DNA of 64,000 bases, taken from NCBI GenBank assembly GCA_018292915.2, contig JACVVK020000033.1, positions 2,195,001 to 2,259,000 on the forward strand, in the 5' to 3' direction. The DNA is from Batillaria attramentaria. Its lineage: Eukaryota > Mollusca > Gastropoda > Batillariidae. Of the stretch, positions 40,583 through 52,500 are shown one piece after another (position 1 is the stretch's first letter; each line of letters starts with the position of its first letter). The notes below the pieces were generated by a model. It was given only the letters and a program-made list of their open reading frames with translations. It searched no databases and was not told the origin of the DNA. Position numbers and translations under genes: made by a program.

Positions 40583-41603
40583 ATGGCAGACTTTCTCGCC
40601 GAGAACAACCAGTGCGGCCAGAACCTGCTCCGTCTTGCCTCCAGAGGCAATGCTATCATCGCAGAGCTGCTGCGTCTTGCAGACTTCGTTCCTTCAGTTT
40701 TCCGGTTAGAGACACGGAATGATCAAGTGAAATATGGGGAAATTCTGGCAGATTTCAGCTATTTCAAGAGCGCAGATTATTTTGACCACAGAATTGAGTC
40801 TCGGGTGGTAAGTGCTTGGTTTTGTTTCTTCAACTTTTACTAAGTTAAGGTGATGAGAGGTTTGATAACTGAGGGGAATTTAATGTAACCGAAGAGGGCT
40901 ACGCCCATGAAAAACCTCCACAGGCTTAAGACCTTCCATTTATCCATTTGACAAAATGCTCTGTAACTGGTGGGTTTTGCCCCTGCCCCCATCCCCCCAC
41001 CCCCACCACCCCCAAACACAAACCTTATGAATTGAAGTTGTTGAACTGTGTGTATGTGGTAACTGTGTTTCAGGAACTACAAGATCTTGATGAAGAGTTC
41101 AGGGAAAATCACATAGACATTCTTACCCGTTTCTACCAGGCGTTTGCTAGTGTACATAAATATGCCACTGACCTCAACAGGTACAGACTTATTTAATGAA
41201 AATTTTGTTGGTTTCTTCTTTTTTTAATATCTTTTCTCTATGTTACTTGTAAACAAGAGAGAGAGAGAGAGTGTGTGTGTTAGAGCTGCCGCGGTTAACC
41301 GGTTTACCGGTTAAAACCAGTTCCCATTTGAACCGGTTCGCCGAACCGGTTCGAGTTGCCGCGAACCGGTGTTTTGGTCATAGACTATAGTACACGTACT
41401 AAAGTTACTTTAAGTCATCTTTTTAAGTTGTTTCTCTATAGAGAAACAACTTTATGAGACGGGGAAGATTTTGCTACGCGCAGCAGCAAGTTTCAGTGAT
41501 ACAAAACAAGACTGTGACGTTTCTCCACACAATACTTACTTTCACGCACACAGTGACGTAACGAAATATGCGTCATAGACACTGCGTTCTTTTTGGCGGG
41601 AGT

Positions 41604-41654
<51 letters not shown>

Positions 41655-43475
41655 GATGTAATGATGGCTATCTCCTAAACCACCTCGTTGGAGGCCTTTT
41701 TACTTTGAAATAAAATGGGAATTCACCTTCTCCAGACCTACCTTTCACGAATTTTATCCTGCGGCATTTTCAAAGGAGTTATCGCCGATTTTAAAAAATC
41801 GGTCATGTTACGAATTTTTTCGGAAAAAATGTTCAAATGGCTTCATTTTCTGAAATTGCGAAGATCATCCAATTATACTGCCTGTTTTCGTAGCACAGCT
41901 CTGTAGCTCTGACAGGTTTTGTGTAAGAAAAATGTTTCCGAGGTAGGGGTGGTTTGCATATAAGGCCAAATATCTATTAAAAGACTCCTTCAAATTACTC
42001 ATCGTTCCGGTATTTTTGTCACTTGTGCCAACTGCACATATGACGTGAACTACTGCACTATTATATCTTTAGTATTAAGAATAACAGAGCTTTTAGATAA
42101 ACACATTTTTTCATGTTTCTGCGAGAAGCGCCGGTCAAAAAAGTTCCAATACTGCAATTTCGTAAGTACAATTCAAGGCACTTAAGTCCACGTTTCATCA
42201 GCTCTCTAGATCTTCCAGATTTTATGTCAAAATTAATTCAGTAACGGAAGTCACAAAAGCAACAAGGAAATCACAAGATATGCAGAAGTATCATCTGTCA
42301 GACGAGCAGCGTGAGGCTGACGTCAAATGTTTGGTTCACAGACAAAATCTGCAAGTATCGTCACTGCTTCCGACATTTCATCAGCCCTATAGATCTTCCA
42401 GATTTCATGTGAAAAATAATTCAGTCGGAGAAGTCACAAAGCCAACAGGGAAATCACAAGACATGAACAAGCATCCTCAGACCATCTCAGTGCTAGAGGC
42501 TGACGTCAAAAGTTTATTTCACGGAATTGACGTCATCTCTCTCTCTCTCTCTCTGTGTATGACGACCTGCCTGAGGCTGACGTCAAATGTTTAGTTCACG
42601 GAACTGACGTCTCTCTCTCTCTCTCTCTCTGGGGAGCCAGGGTGGCCGAATGGTAGAGCGTTGGACTTTCAATGCTTGGGCCGAGAGTTCGAATCCCGGC
42701 CGCTGGGGCCAAATATTTGTGCTGGCCTTTTTCTCGTTGCCCCGTTTTTGATATCACCCTTATGTGGTGGAAAAGGACGTTAAACTCCTAAACACCCACC
42801 CACCCAACCTCTCTCTCTGCCTTTCTCTCTCTCTCTCTCCCTTCTTCCCCCACCCGGCCCCACCCCCCACCCCCAGTCACGTGGCTAATCGGTCGAGGTC
42901 GTAGAGGATCTAGTGTCATTGGTAGAACTTGGAGAGGGGAGAACCGACAACAAAACAGACAAAATAAAATGAAGTTTGGAGAAACAACTTTGTAGGACGG
43001 GGCCGTTCCTCCTTGTTTCTTCTAATTTCTTCTTGGCGGCCGCTGGAATTCTTGTAACGTATCTGCAGATCTTGTAGTCTCGTCTGTATCCTACTCTGTC
43101 ACCTAAGCTGGGGTTGGGGGAGGAGGAGGAGTGGGGGGGGGGGGGGGGGAATGTTGTTGACATTTTTTCCGCACACCTTCTTCTTCTCCTCCTCCTCCTC
43201 TTTTTTCTTGTTTGTTTGTTCGTTTTGTGTGTTTGTTTGTTTAGCCAGGATTTATTTTTGACGACTAGCAATCAGTTTACTGCAGCCTGATCGCTGATGC
43301 ACTTGAACACACACACATATATATGAACATGCATCGCATAAAACGCCAAAACGCCAAGAACTCAAACACCTTTTGGTGATGAATGAACCGGAAAAAAACA
43401 CCGGTTTAAAAAACCGGTTTGAAGTTAAAAACGGTTAAAAACCGGTTTGGATTTTTGAACCGGTTCACAGCTCTA

Positions 43476-43537
<62 letters not shown>

Positions 43538-46500
43538 AAGACAGGCAAAGCAATAGTAGATTAAGATCCTTGGTAACATTATGAAAACAGATCTTAAAGG
43601 TCTTAAATTTTGAAATTCTACAACAGTACAAGTTTTAACACTACTTGTAGGGACTTAGCACCCAAGACTTTATCCAACAGCTTCAGTTTCTAGCAAGTTA
43701 CCTGTGAAGCTTCACCAAAACTGATTTGTAAAGAAGTGATCTTTTGTGGCCAGATTCTTGGAGGATCTGGAAGAGGGTGTGTACATCCAGCAAACGATGG
43801 AATCTGTTCTGCTGAACGATGATGGCAAGCAGCTTATGGTACGACAATTTTTTTTTTTTTAAAAAGGTCTTTTACCATGTGCATGATTACTAGTTAAACT
43901 GAATTCAGTATACTATAAGCAGACCTGTACCTGCTTATTTACCATGTAAAACTCAGGAAAGTTCCATGAAGGTCTTGAGTTTTGAAATATTTGATTTTAA
44001 ACCTTTTGGAGACATAAGAAGCACTGTGTGGTGCAGATTGTTCAGATTGTGTACCTCATTTTGGTCTGTCTGCTAGTGTGAAGTGCTCTTCTTGTATGGA
44101 GTGATGCTGCTCGTGATTGACAGCAAGATTGAAGGGGTCATCAGAGAGAGGATGCTGGTGTCCTACTACAGATACAGGTGATGACAAAAATCAAATTCAC
44201 TTCAGCTTCATGTTATATTTGTGTTGGATCTGGAAGAAACTGTATATATCAATGTTGTTATGGAAGTTTGATGTGCGTAACTGTATAGTTTTAGGAATAG
44301 TGACATACATTGTACATTTCTCCTGGCTTTTTCCAAAATGAAGTTGCACAAAAGTTAAAAGCAAATGCAAGTGTTATGTTAAAGTACAAATGAAGTATGA
44401 TTTTTCAGTTGTTTTATGTTTGTACAGTGCTCAGAAGGCATCAGCTGGAGATTCCAATATTGATGATGTTTGCAAATTGCTGCGGAGCACTGGATTTTCA
44501 ACAGCTGCGGCTGCAAAGCGTCCCTCTGGCTACCCAGAATCGTACTTTGCGTGAGTGTCCTTTGGTCAGCAAAAGGTTTATAATATAGATAACACTAATC
44601 AGAATCCATATAAAAACGTTTATAAGGTGATCACAGTTTGAATTAGATTAGAAGTCAGATTCTTACTGAAGATTTTGTGGAACAATCTTACCATCTTTGG
44701 ATAATCTGATTTTTAAATTAGTTTATACATTGTATATTTATGTATTTTTCAAATTCAGGAGGGTGCCCATCAATGCAGAGTACATCAACATGGTGATCGG
44801 TCGACTGCGTTCTGATGATGTGTACAACCAGATCGCAGCCTACCCTCAGCCTGAGCACCGCTCCACTGCACTGGCTACACAGGCCTCCATGCTCTACGTC
44901 ATTCTTTACTTCGAAGCAGATATTCTCATGAACCAGCAGGCTAAGATGAGAGAAATAGTCGACAAACACTTCCCAGACAACTGGGTATGATCTTAAGCTT
45001 TTGGGGTGTAGTGAAGATGTGAAAGCTTATGTTTGTTCGTAAGTGGTTCAGAATTGCACGCCAGGTTCTGAGACTGTGTGCAGCAACAACAAAGACAATT
45101 GAAGAAAGAAAGAAATGTTAAAACAACGGCAGCAACAGAGGCAACAACAAGAAGATAGAAAGGGGTGTCTGCTGTTGACTCTGGATTGAAGTGTTACATT
45201 TCACTAGGATGTTACAAAAAAATCAACAATACGTACTAGCAGTATTCTCACAAGTGTGTGCATGGCATGTTTTCCTTGTGATATTATTCTCCGTAATAAT
45301 AATGAGGATTTGTCTGGCGCCTGACCTCCTGCTGGAGCTCTTGGCACCTTCCAGTAGCAAAACTGTTACATGCACACAGTCATACAGTCCATTCTTACAA
45401 AACATCATGATGGTGATACATGTATAAAACAGTAGTACTCACATGTTACATCAATACACACATGTACACATACATACATGCATACACACACACAGAAATA
45501 TGCAGTCTACCACACATACAATTTTACAAATATCAGATGAACATGACAACCAGTCTGACCCGAAGAAAAATCTGAAGAATTATTATCAAGTAGAATTTAT
45601 TTTGTGAATGTCCTACCAGGTTATCAGTGTGTACATGGGAATGACCGTGAATCTGCTGGACGCCTGGTCACCATATAAAGCTGCTGTCACTGCTCTCAAC
45701 AACACTCTGGACCCAGGCAATGTGCGGGAACAGGTCAGTCATTATAAAAGCTTTCACTGGTAAACTAAAAGTCTACAGGTATTCCAGACTTTAAGCAAAG
45801 AGTAGTTTAGACTCCCTGATCACAGGAAACATGCTTTGGAAATGTTCAGCCCACCAAATTTGAAAAATAAATGCAATTCTAAATTCCGAAATTTAAATAG
45901 CTGTGCTGACCCTTTGCACCACGTGATTGTAATGTGTTTATGTCCCGTGTGTGAGAGAATGCGTGTGATTCACGTGAGCATGCGTGTTGGGTTCAGTTCA
46001 CGGCGCTTTGAGCTAATTCATGAAACTGGGTAAAGCGCCTATACAATAAACATTATTATTATTATTAGGGATGGGAGGCTGCATTTATTGCTTGGGTTGG
46101 TGGTGTTTGCATGTATACACACCTCCCTATACCTTCTGTGCATTTGTCCAAAATGTTGGAGGGTGGGTTTTGATTATACCTTTACCCAAAACCAGTACCC
46201 AAAGCCTCAAAACATGCTTAGGTGGCAAAAGAAAAAGAACTCACACACTTTGGCTAAAAGCATTTATCAGGGAACAAACTGACAATTACAGAGACAGCGC
46301 TACCATTATCAGTTCATAGAGACAAACGGCAGTCTTAAATTAATCATATGGTTTGAGTAAATGTTTTGAAAATTGTAGGTGATCTTCATGCATGCTGAGT
46401 CTTCCATCCGTGAAAAAGACAGAGATTTTACTCTGTGGATTTGGTGTATAACAAGGTGTGTGTTTGTGTTGGACAGTCTTCGAAGTATGCTCGGAACCTG

Positions 46501-49500
46501 GAGCGCCTGCAGCCCGTGCTGGAGAAGTACCTACAAGAAGGTGTGCTGAAGGAGGAGTTTGTCCTTGACTCCATCCCCAAGCTCATGAACACCTTGCGTG
46601 ATGCTAACGTCACACTTCGCTGGCTCATGCTGCACAATGCGACCCTCACGCCAGGTCTGTTTGCAATATGTTGATGCCACAGGTTGCATACTGTTTTGAT
46701 TAAATAAGTTGGAATAAAGTAATATGGGTGAAGCTGCTGACTCAGAGGCCAAGGTATTGAAGTGTATGCAAGGTCGTGTTCCAGGTTATAGGCCACACAT
46801 GCTTAATTTATATGCAGCAGCAATATATGCAAACACAGTTCGTGCGGGCATGTGTCTGTGTGTATGTGTGTGTGTCTCTGTATGTGCATGTGTTTTGTGT
46901 ATGTTGATCAGTGGTTCATTGTTTTCAAGATCTGCATACTGCTGGTACATGTACCTGTCAAGTTACTGTGTTAGTGTGTTTTTTCATCTCTGTATTATTC
47001 ATTTACTGTTTCCAATTGTTTTTGTCCAGCCATGGAGCTGAACAAGCGAGTGAAGCAAGTGAGGGATCAGGTGGTTGCTGATAGTCGATACAACCCTCTC
47101 ACCGTTTTCCAGCTCCTTCTCAACATCGGACAGTTTGAGTTCAAGCTCAAAGAGGTATCATCTCTTACTTTGATCTCTTTGTTTCAAGAATGGTTGTATG
47201 GGTGTGTGGATGGGGTGCGCTTGAGAGAAAGTAGTATTTTGTAGCATGTGTGTGTGTTGGGGGGGGGGGGGGGGAGAAATTGTATTTGCACGAAGGTAAC
47301 TGGGCACTAAGAAGCAGGTAAGAGACTGGTGAAATGTATGTGAGGCTAAGGTTAAGATTGTAGGTTGAAAAGTGAAAGCTGAAGAAAAGGGTATCATTTC
47401 AACTCTACAGATGTATACACATGTTTTGCATTGTACTGCAGAGAAGTGCCTGCATTTTTCTCCAGTTTGAGGAACCCCTTTGTGGCTTACTAATTATCAG
47501 ATATCTTCACTGCTGTTACTGCTGTATGGTACAGATGTTCAAGCAGATGCTCGCTGAGAAGCAGGACAAGTGGGAGGCATACAAGAAAGAGGGACGTGAA
47601 CGTATGGAGGAACTCAGTGAAGTTTTCTCTGGGACCAAGCCATTGACCCGTGTGGAGAAGAATGGTAACTGTGTTTGTGCTTTACATATAAATTTCTGAA
47701 TATGCCAGTTTACTGTCTCTTGTACCACACACAAAGCTATAGAGCCATCTGATCTGTGACAGCAGATGCTGCTGCTCAGCACTGAGAAATTTAGTGTCTT
47801 CAATCATAAAGTTTGTGCACTCAATTCCTTTGCAGATAATCTGCAAGCCTGGTTCTTGGAAATGAGCAAACAGATAGGTTCACTGAATTATGAGGATTCT
47901 ACATCTGCTGGTCGCAAGATTGTACAGCTGATACAAGCTCTGGAAGAGGTATGATGTTGTCATTTCTCTCTTGGTTCTCTTCCCCTAGCCAGTTGAATGG
48001 ATGAAGATTTTTTTTTTTTTTTTTTTTTTGGGGGGGGGGGGGGTGTCTATGCATCTGTCTGTGAAATTGTAGGCACTTCGGTTGGGAGACTTCATGAGCT
48101 GAATATGCCCATCCTTCTGTGTGTCTCGGGCAGACTGGGTCCCTCTACTTACGGGGCGGTCGGTGGTCTAGTGGTTAAGAGACTTGTCACCAATGCGAGA
48201 GGTCAGGGGTTCGAGTCCCACTCGGGGCAAAGATTTTTTCCTTCTCGTATGTGGCACCGTTCATTCGGGCCGATCATCGGGGGTTCTCTCCGGGTACTCC
48301 GGCTTCCTCCCCCTCTGCTTTGGAAATGTTCAGCCCACCAAATCTGGAAAATAAATCCAATTCTAAATTCCGAAATTTAAATAGCTGAGCTGACCCTTCG
48401 CACCACGTGATTGTAATGTGTTTATGTCCAGTGTGTGAGAGAATGCGTGTGATTCACGTAAGCGTGCGTGTTGGGTTCAGTTCGCGGCGCTTTGAGCCGA
48501 TTCATGAAATTGGGTAAAGCGCCTATACAATACTCATTATTATTATTATTATGACTTGATATATTGCATTTGTTCACCTGATTTCACCTGTACCACTAGG
48601 TGCAAGAGTTCCATCAGCTGGAGAGTAACCTTCAGGTGCGGCAGTTCCTGGCTGACACACGGCGCTTCCTGCATCAGATGATCCGCACCATCAACATCAA
48701 GGAGGAGGTGCTCATCACCATACAGATCGTGGCAGACCTCTCTTATGCATGGACCATCATGGACAGGTAATCCTGAAAAAAATTGCATTTTCCTTTTACA
48801 GTGCTTTTTCTTATGGATGAAAGTAAGCAAATCCTTGGTGTAGAGCTTTAGTTGTTTATGCCTTCATGTTCACTGTTCCTTCAGGATGGTGTAGTTGTCA
48901 TGGTTTGCTTGTTGTTCGGGAAGAAAATTTCTTAAAAGTCATACAGTTTTCCCTGTAATCCATGTGGTGTGTTAAATTACTCGTAGGTAATTTCTCACAC
49001 TGTTTTGGGCTGTCACCCAGCATGTCTGTAGTAGATCAAGTTGTTGAATGGGGTCTGCTGTCTGCTTACAGTTACACGGGCTACATGCAGCAGGGAATCA
49101 AGAGAGACCCATCCCTTGTCATCAAACTAAGGGCCACTTTCCTGAAGGTAAGGTGCATTCTTTGGTTAGGTATTTTGGATTGGGACCTACCTTGTGTATT
49201 AGACATAGAAAATGTAAAAGCCTGCCTTAGGATTACTTGCAGGAAGCATGACTGTTTTTAACGTAACTTATTGAACTGATTTTGAAGTCATCAAGACTAC
49301 TTATGTCATCTGGGGAAAGAAAAAAAAAGCCGAAGCGCTGTGGATTTCAAAGACACTTAGTCCGTTTTTCCAGATGAAATGTTTTTGTGTTGGAGAGGGA
49401 TGCGCCACAGATATCTGGTATTGTTGTTTTCCAGATGGCCTCAGCACTGGACTTGCCTCTTCTGCGTATCAACCAGGCCGGCAGCTCAGACCTGATCAGC

Positions 49501-52500
49501 GTGTCTCAGTATTACTCCAGCGAACTTGTGGCTTATGTCAGGAAGGTCCTTCAGGTATATTGCTGGCATGAAGAATGCTGGATGGATGATGTTTGCTGTT
49601 GCTGCTGCAGGCCCGTGTGGATATGATGCACACCTGGCTTTGCACAGCACACAGGAATGCAAAGACAAAGCTGTGGTTTCTCACACAGAAACTGGCATCT
49701 TATGAAAATCTTTAATTGATGGAAAGATGGCCATAAACACCATATTTGTATAGTTCGCCTTGAGCTGTTGAGTGAAAGCTGTTGAATGAAAGTCTGTAAG
49801 CATGAAATTTTCTTGTTATTGAGAATCTTAGCTTAGTGCTATATGCAAATGTGAATGAAGGTATAGTGGGCAGTGATTACCTCGTTTTCACATGAAGTAA
49901 CCTGATTTTATAACCAAATAGTAAACGTACTGCCCATCACGAAATTTTATCAGTTGACCTGTACCCTGCTGGCCTCTCTTAAATTCTAGATAGTTGGTGC
50001 TTGCTTCCTCATGCTTGTCCATTCCAGGGCATAGCATACATCATAATGTTGTTTTATGTTTTCAGATTATCCCTCAGACGATGTTCAGCTTACTGGCCAA
50101 GATCATCCAGCTACTGACCAGTCAGATCAGAGAAGTACCAACACGGCTGGAGAAGGAGAAGATGAAAGAGTATGCGCAGCTTGAAGAGCGGTATGAGGTG
50201 AGCTGTTCATGACTCTCACCCTCTCTGTACAGAACTGTACCAAAAATATCGGAAGAAATCCTGCTTTCACAACATTACATGCTTGAAGTACATCATGTTC
50301 ATTTCAGTGTTCCATGTTCTAGTCAGTGATTTATGTTCTCCCGGGGGTTAGGCATGGAATTTTTCCCCTGGAAAACAACTGTTAAGATGTTCTTTTTCTG
50401 GTATTACCAGGTAGCCAAGCTGACTCACTCCATCTCTGTCTTCACCGAGGGCATCTTGATGATGAAGACAACACTAGTGGGCATTATCAAGGTGAGGAGA
50501 TCAAATAGAGTGTCTGACTACAGTGTAATTGCAAAGACAGCCCAGGGGAGACTTCTTAGAGATGGGTTTGATTGTGTATGGGTTTTGCTGAGCACATGAG
50601 GTGACCTGAATGGCACTGAACTGTATCTGTCTGTGACCTTGCATGCACCTTCTTGTAAACAAAGTGTCAGTTGTGCTGATAGTGGCAGTTTGATATTTCC
50701 TAATTTTCACCAAGAATTTGCTAACTTCATGCAAATGCACAAGTGCATCCATATAATCCAGGGTATCTTCCTGAGAAGTTCAGTCCATTGTGTATTGTGT
50801 GTTTGTGTGGCTGTAGATTGACCCCAAACAGCTGCTGGAAGATGGGATCCGCAAGGAGCTGGTCATGCAGGTGGCGTATGCTCTTCACCAGGGGCTCATG
50901 TTCAACCCTAAGTCAAAGGTGAGAAGCACTCAAAGGATACCCAACAGATATTCCGAATTAGATACATTCTTGGATGGGTCCTCTGCTAAACAGTAAAACA
51001 CTTTGTGCATCTCGTGTTTTAGAGGGCAGACCTGTCCAGGCAAGTCAGAATTATCGATCTCATTCCAATTGAAGTCATGGAAATCAGCATGAGGTCTAGA
51101 CTTGTGCTATTACTTGTTTTCTTCTGAATTATGTGGGATGAATGTGGCGTCCCATTCGCCATTTTCTTTTGTTTTGTGGCTAGTACAGTATGTCAGTACT
51201 TTCCTTTGTGCTGATAGTTTGATAAATCAGAGTTCATTGATTCTGTGCTTTACCTTGTTTTTGCTCATAGGTAAGTGACCTCTTGCCAAGGTTGGATGCC
51301 CTTGGAGAACAGATGGATGGCTTTCGGAGGTCGTTTGAGTACATCCAGGATTATGTCAACATCTACGGCCTGAAGATCTGGCAAGAGGAGGTGTCACGCA
51401 TCATCAACTACAATGTGGAACAGGAGTGCAACAGCTTTCTCCGCACCAAGGTACTCTCTATACCTAGAATTCACATTGATGAAAAGATAGATTTCTGTTT
51501 GTGCATGGAATAGCTCTGAACGGAATCACAAGAGGTGTATTATAAGTTGTATAAGAACGTCAGAGTTGTAATATGTTCAAAACTCACGCTATTTCCACGC
51601 AGAGAAAACTTTTGAGGGGTTCTTTTTTTAGAATTTGGCCTTGTTCGTAGTACTAGAAGAAAATGAGGGTTCAGCCTCGGTCAGACTGCTTTGGTTAGAT
51701 TGTAGTTTGAGATATTTAAAATAGTCAAGTGTTCTCTTCATTTTAGGTGCAAGACTGGCAGAGTATCTACCAGTCCACAGCCATTCCCATTCCCAAGTTC
51801 CAGCCTGTTGATGAGAGTGTCAACTTCATTGGCCGACTGGCTCGGGAAATCATTCGCATCACGGACCCAAAGTGAGTCAGTAAAGAACCATCTTTAACAT
51901 ATGCAAAACAAATAACTAAGGAAATACATGTACTTTTTTTTTTTTTTTTTTAATTTTAAAGAAAGAAAGGAAAGAAAAGCATAATGTTTTCAGCTTGTTC
52001 CAAACTCCGTTACTGTCCACACTAAGGTTTGTCTGAATAAACTATTACATGAGTGGTATGTGTTTTACAGGACAACGGCATACATAGATCCAATGAAGGC
52101 CTGGTATGACATGAAGACAAAGCATGAAATTGCCAACAGGAAGCTGTTTGAAAAAATACATGTGAGCATATGTTGTTGAAGCATGTTTATCAAGTAGTGT
52201 TAACCTTTAGATTGCTGTACTAGGTCAGGACCATTTGCCAGGCCATCTGTCAGCATTTACAATTTTTTTTAAAACAATATTATGAATTTTTTTTTATTTT
52301 TTATTTATTTATTTTTTTTTTTGGGGGGGGGAGGGTTAGTTAATGATTCCTTAGGCTTACTGTTTTAACACTGTGTACATGATAAGGTCCTTTCCCCTGG
52401 GTAGTTTAAAATGGCCGTACACACAATCTTCTCATCCAGGGAGATGATCCTGTGAGTGTTTAACCCAGGAACGCCAACAACATCAACAGCATACAGTTTT

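Larger units (their letters stand above)
41281..43475. mobile_element. hAT-like non-autonomous element inserted in a GT microsatellite
   Basis: Left end TAGAGCTGCCGCGGTTAACC; right end, read inward, TAGAGCTGTGAACCGGTTC. Subterminal ACCGGTT motifs are dense at both ends. GTGTGTGT flanks both sides (41273-41280, 43476-43483), as expected for an 8-bp hAT duplication. 2195 bp without a transposase frame, in WASHC5 intron 2. It carries nested repeats: the palindrome-ended repeat (41424-41790), 185-bp tandem units (42185-42600), SINE family 2 (42632-42812) and another repeat fragment (42945-43060). Confidence 0.75.

Noticed and set aside
42632..42710. tRNA-gene-like segment with A and B boxes (also at 19302, 23675 and others).
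   Set aside because: They belong to dispersed SINE copies with shared non-tRNA bodies and tails; no complete cloverleaf gene is needed to explain them.
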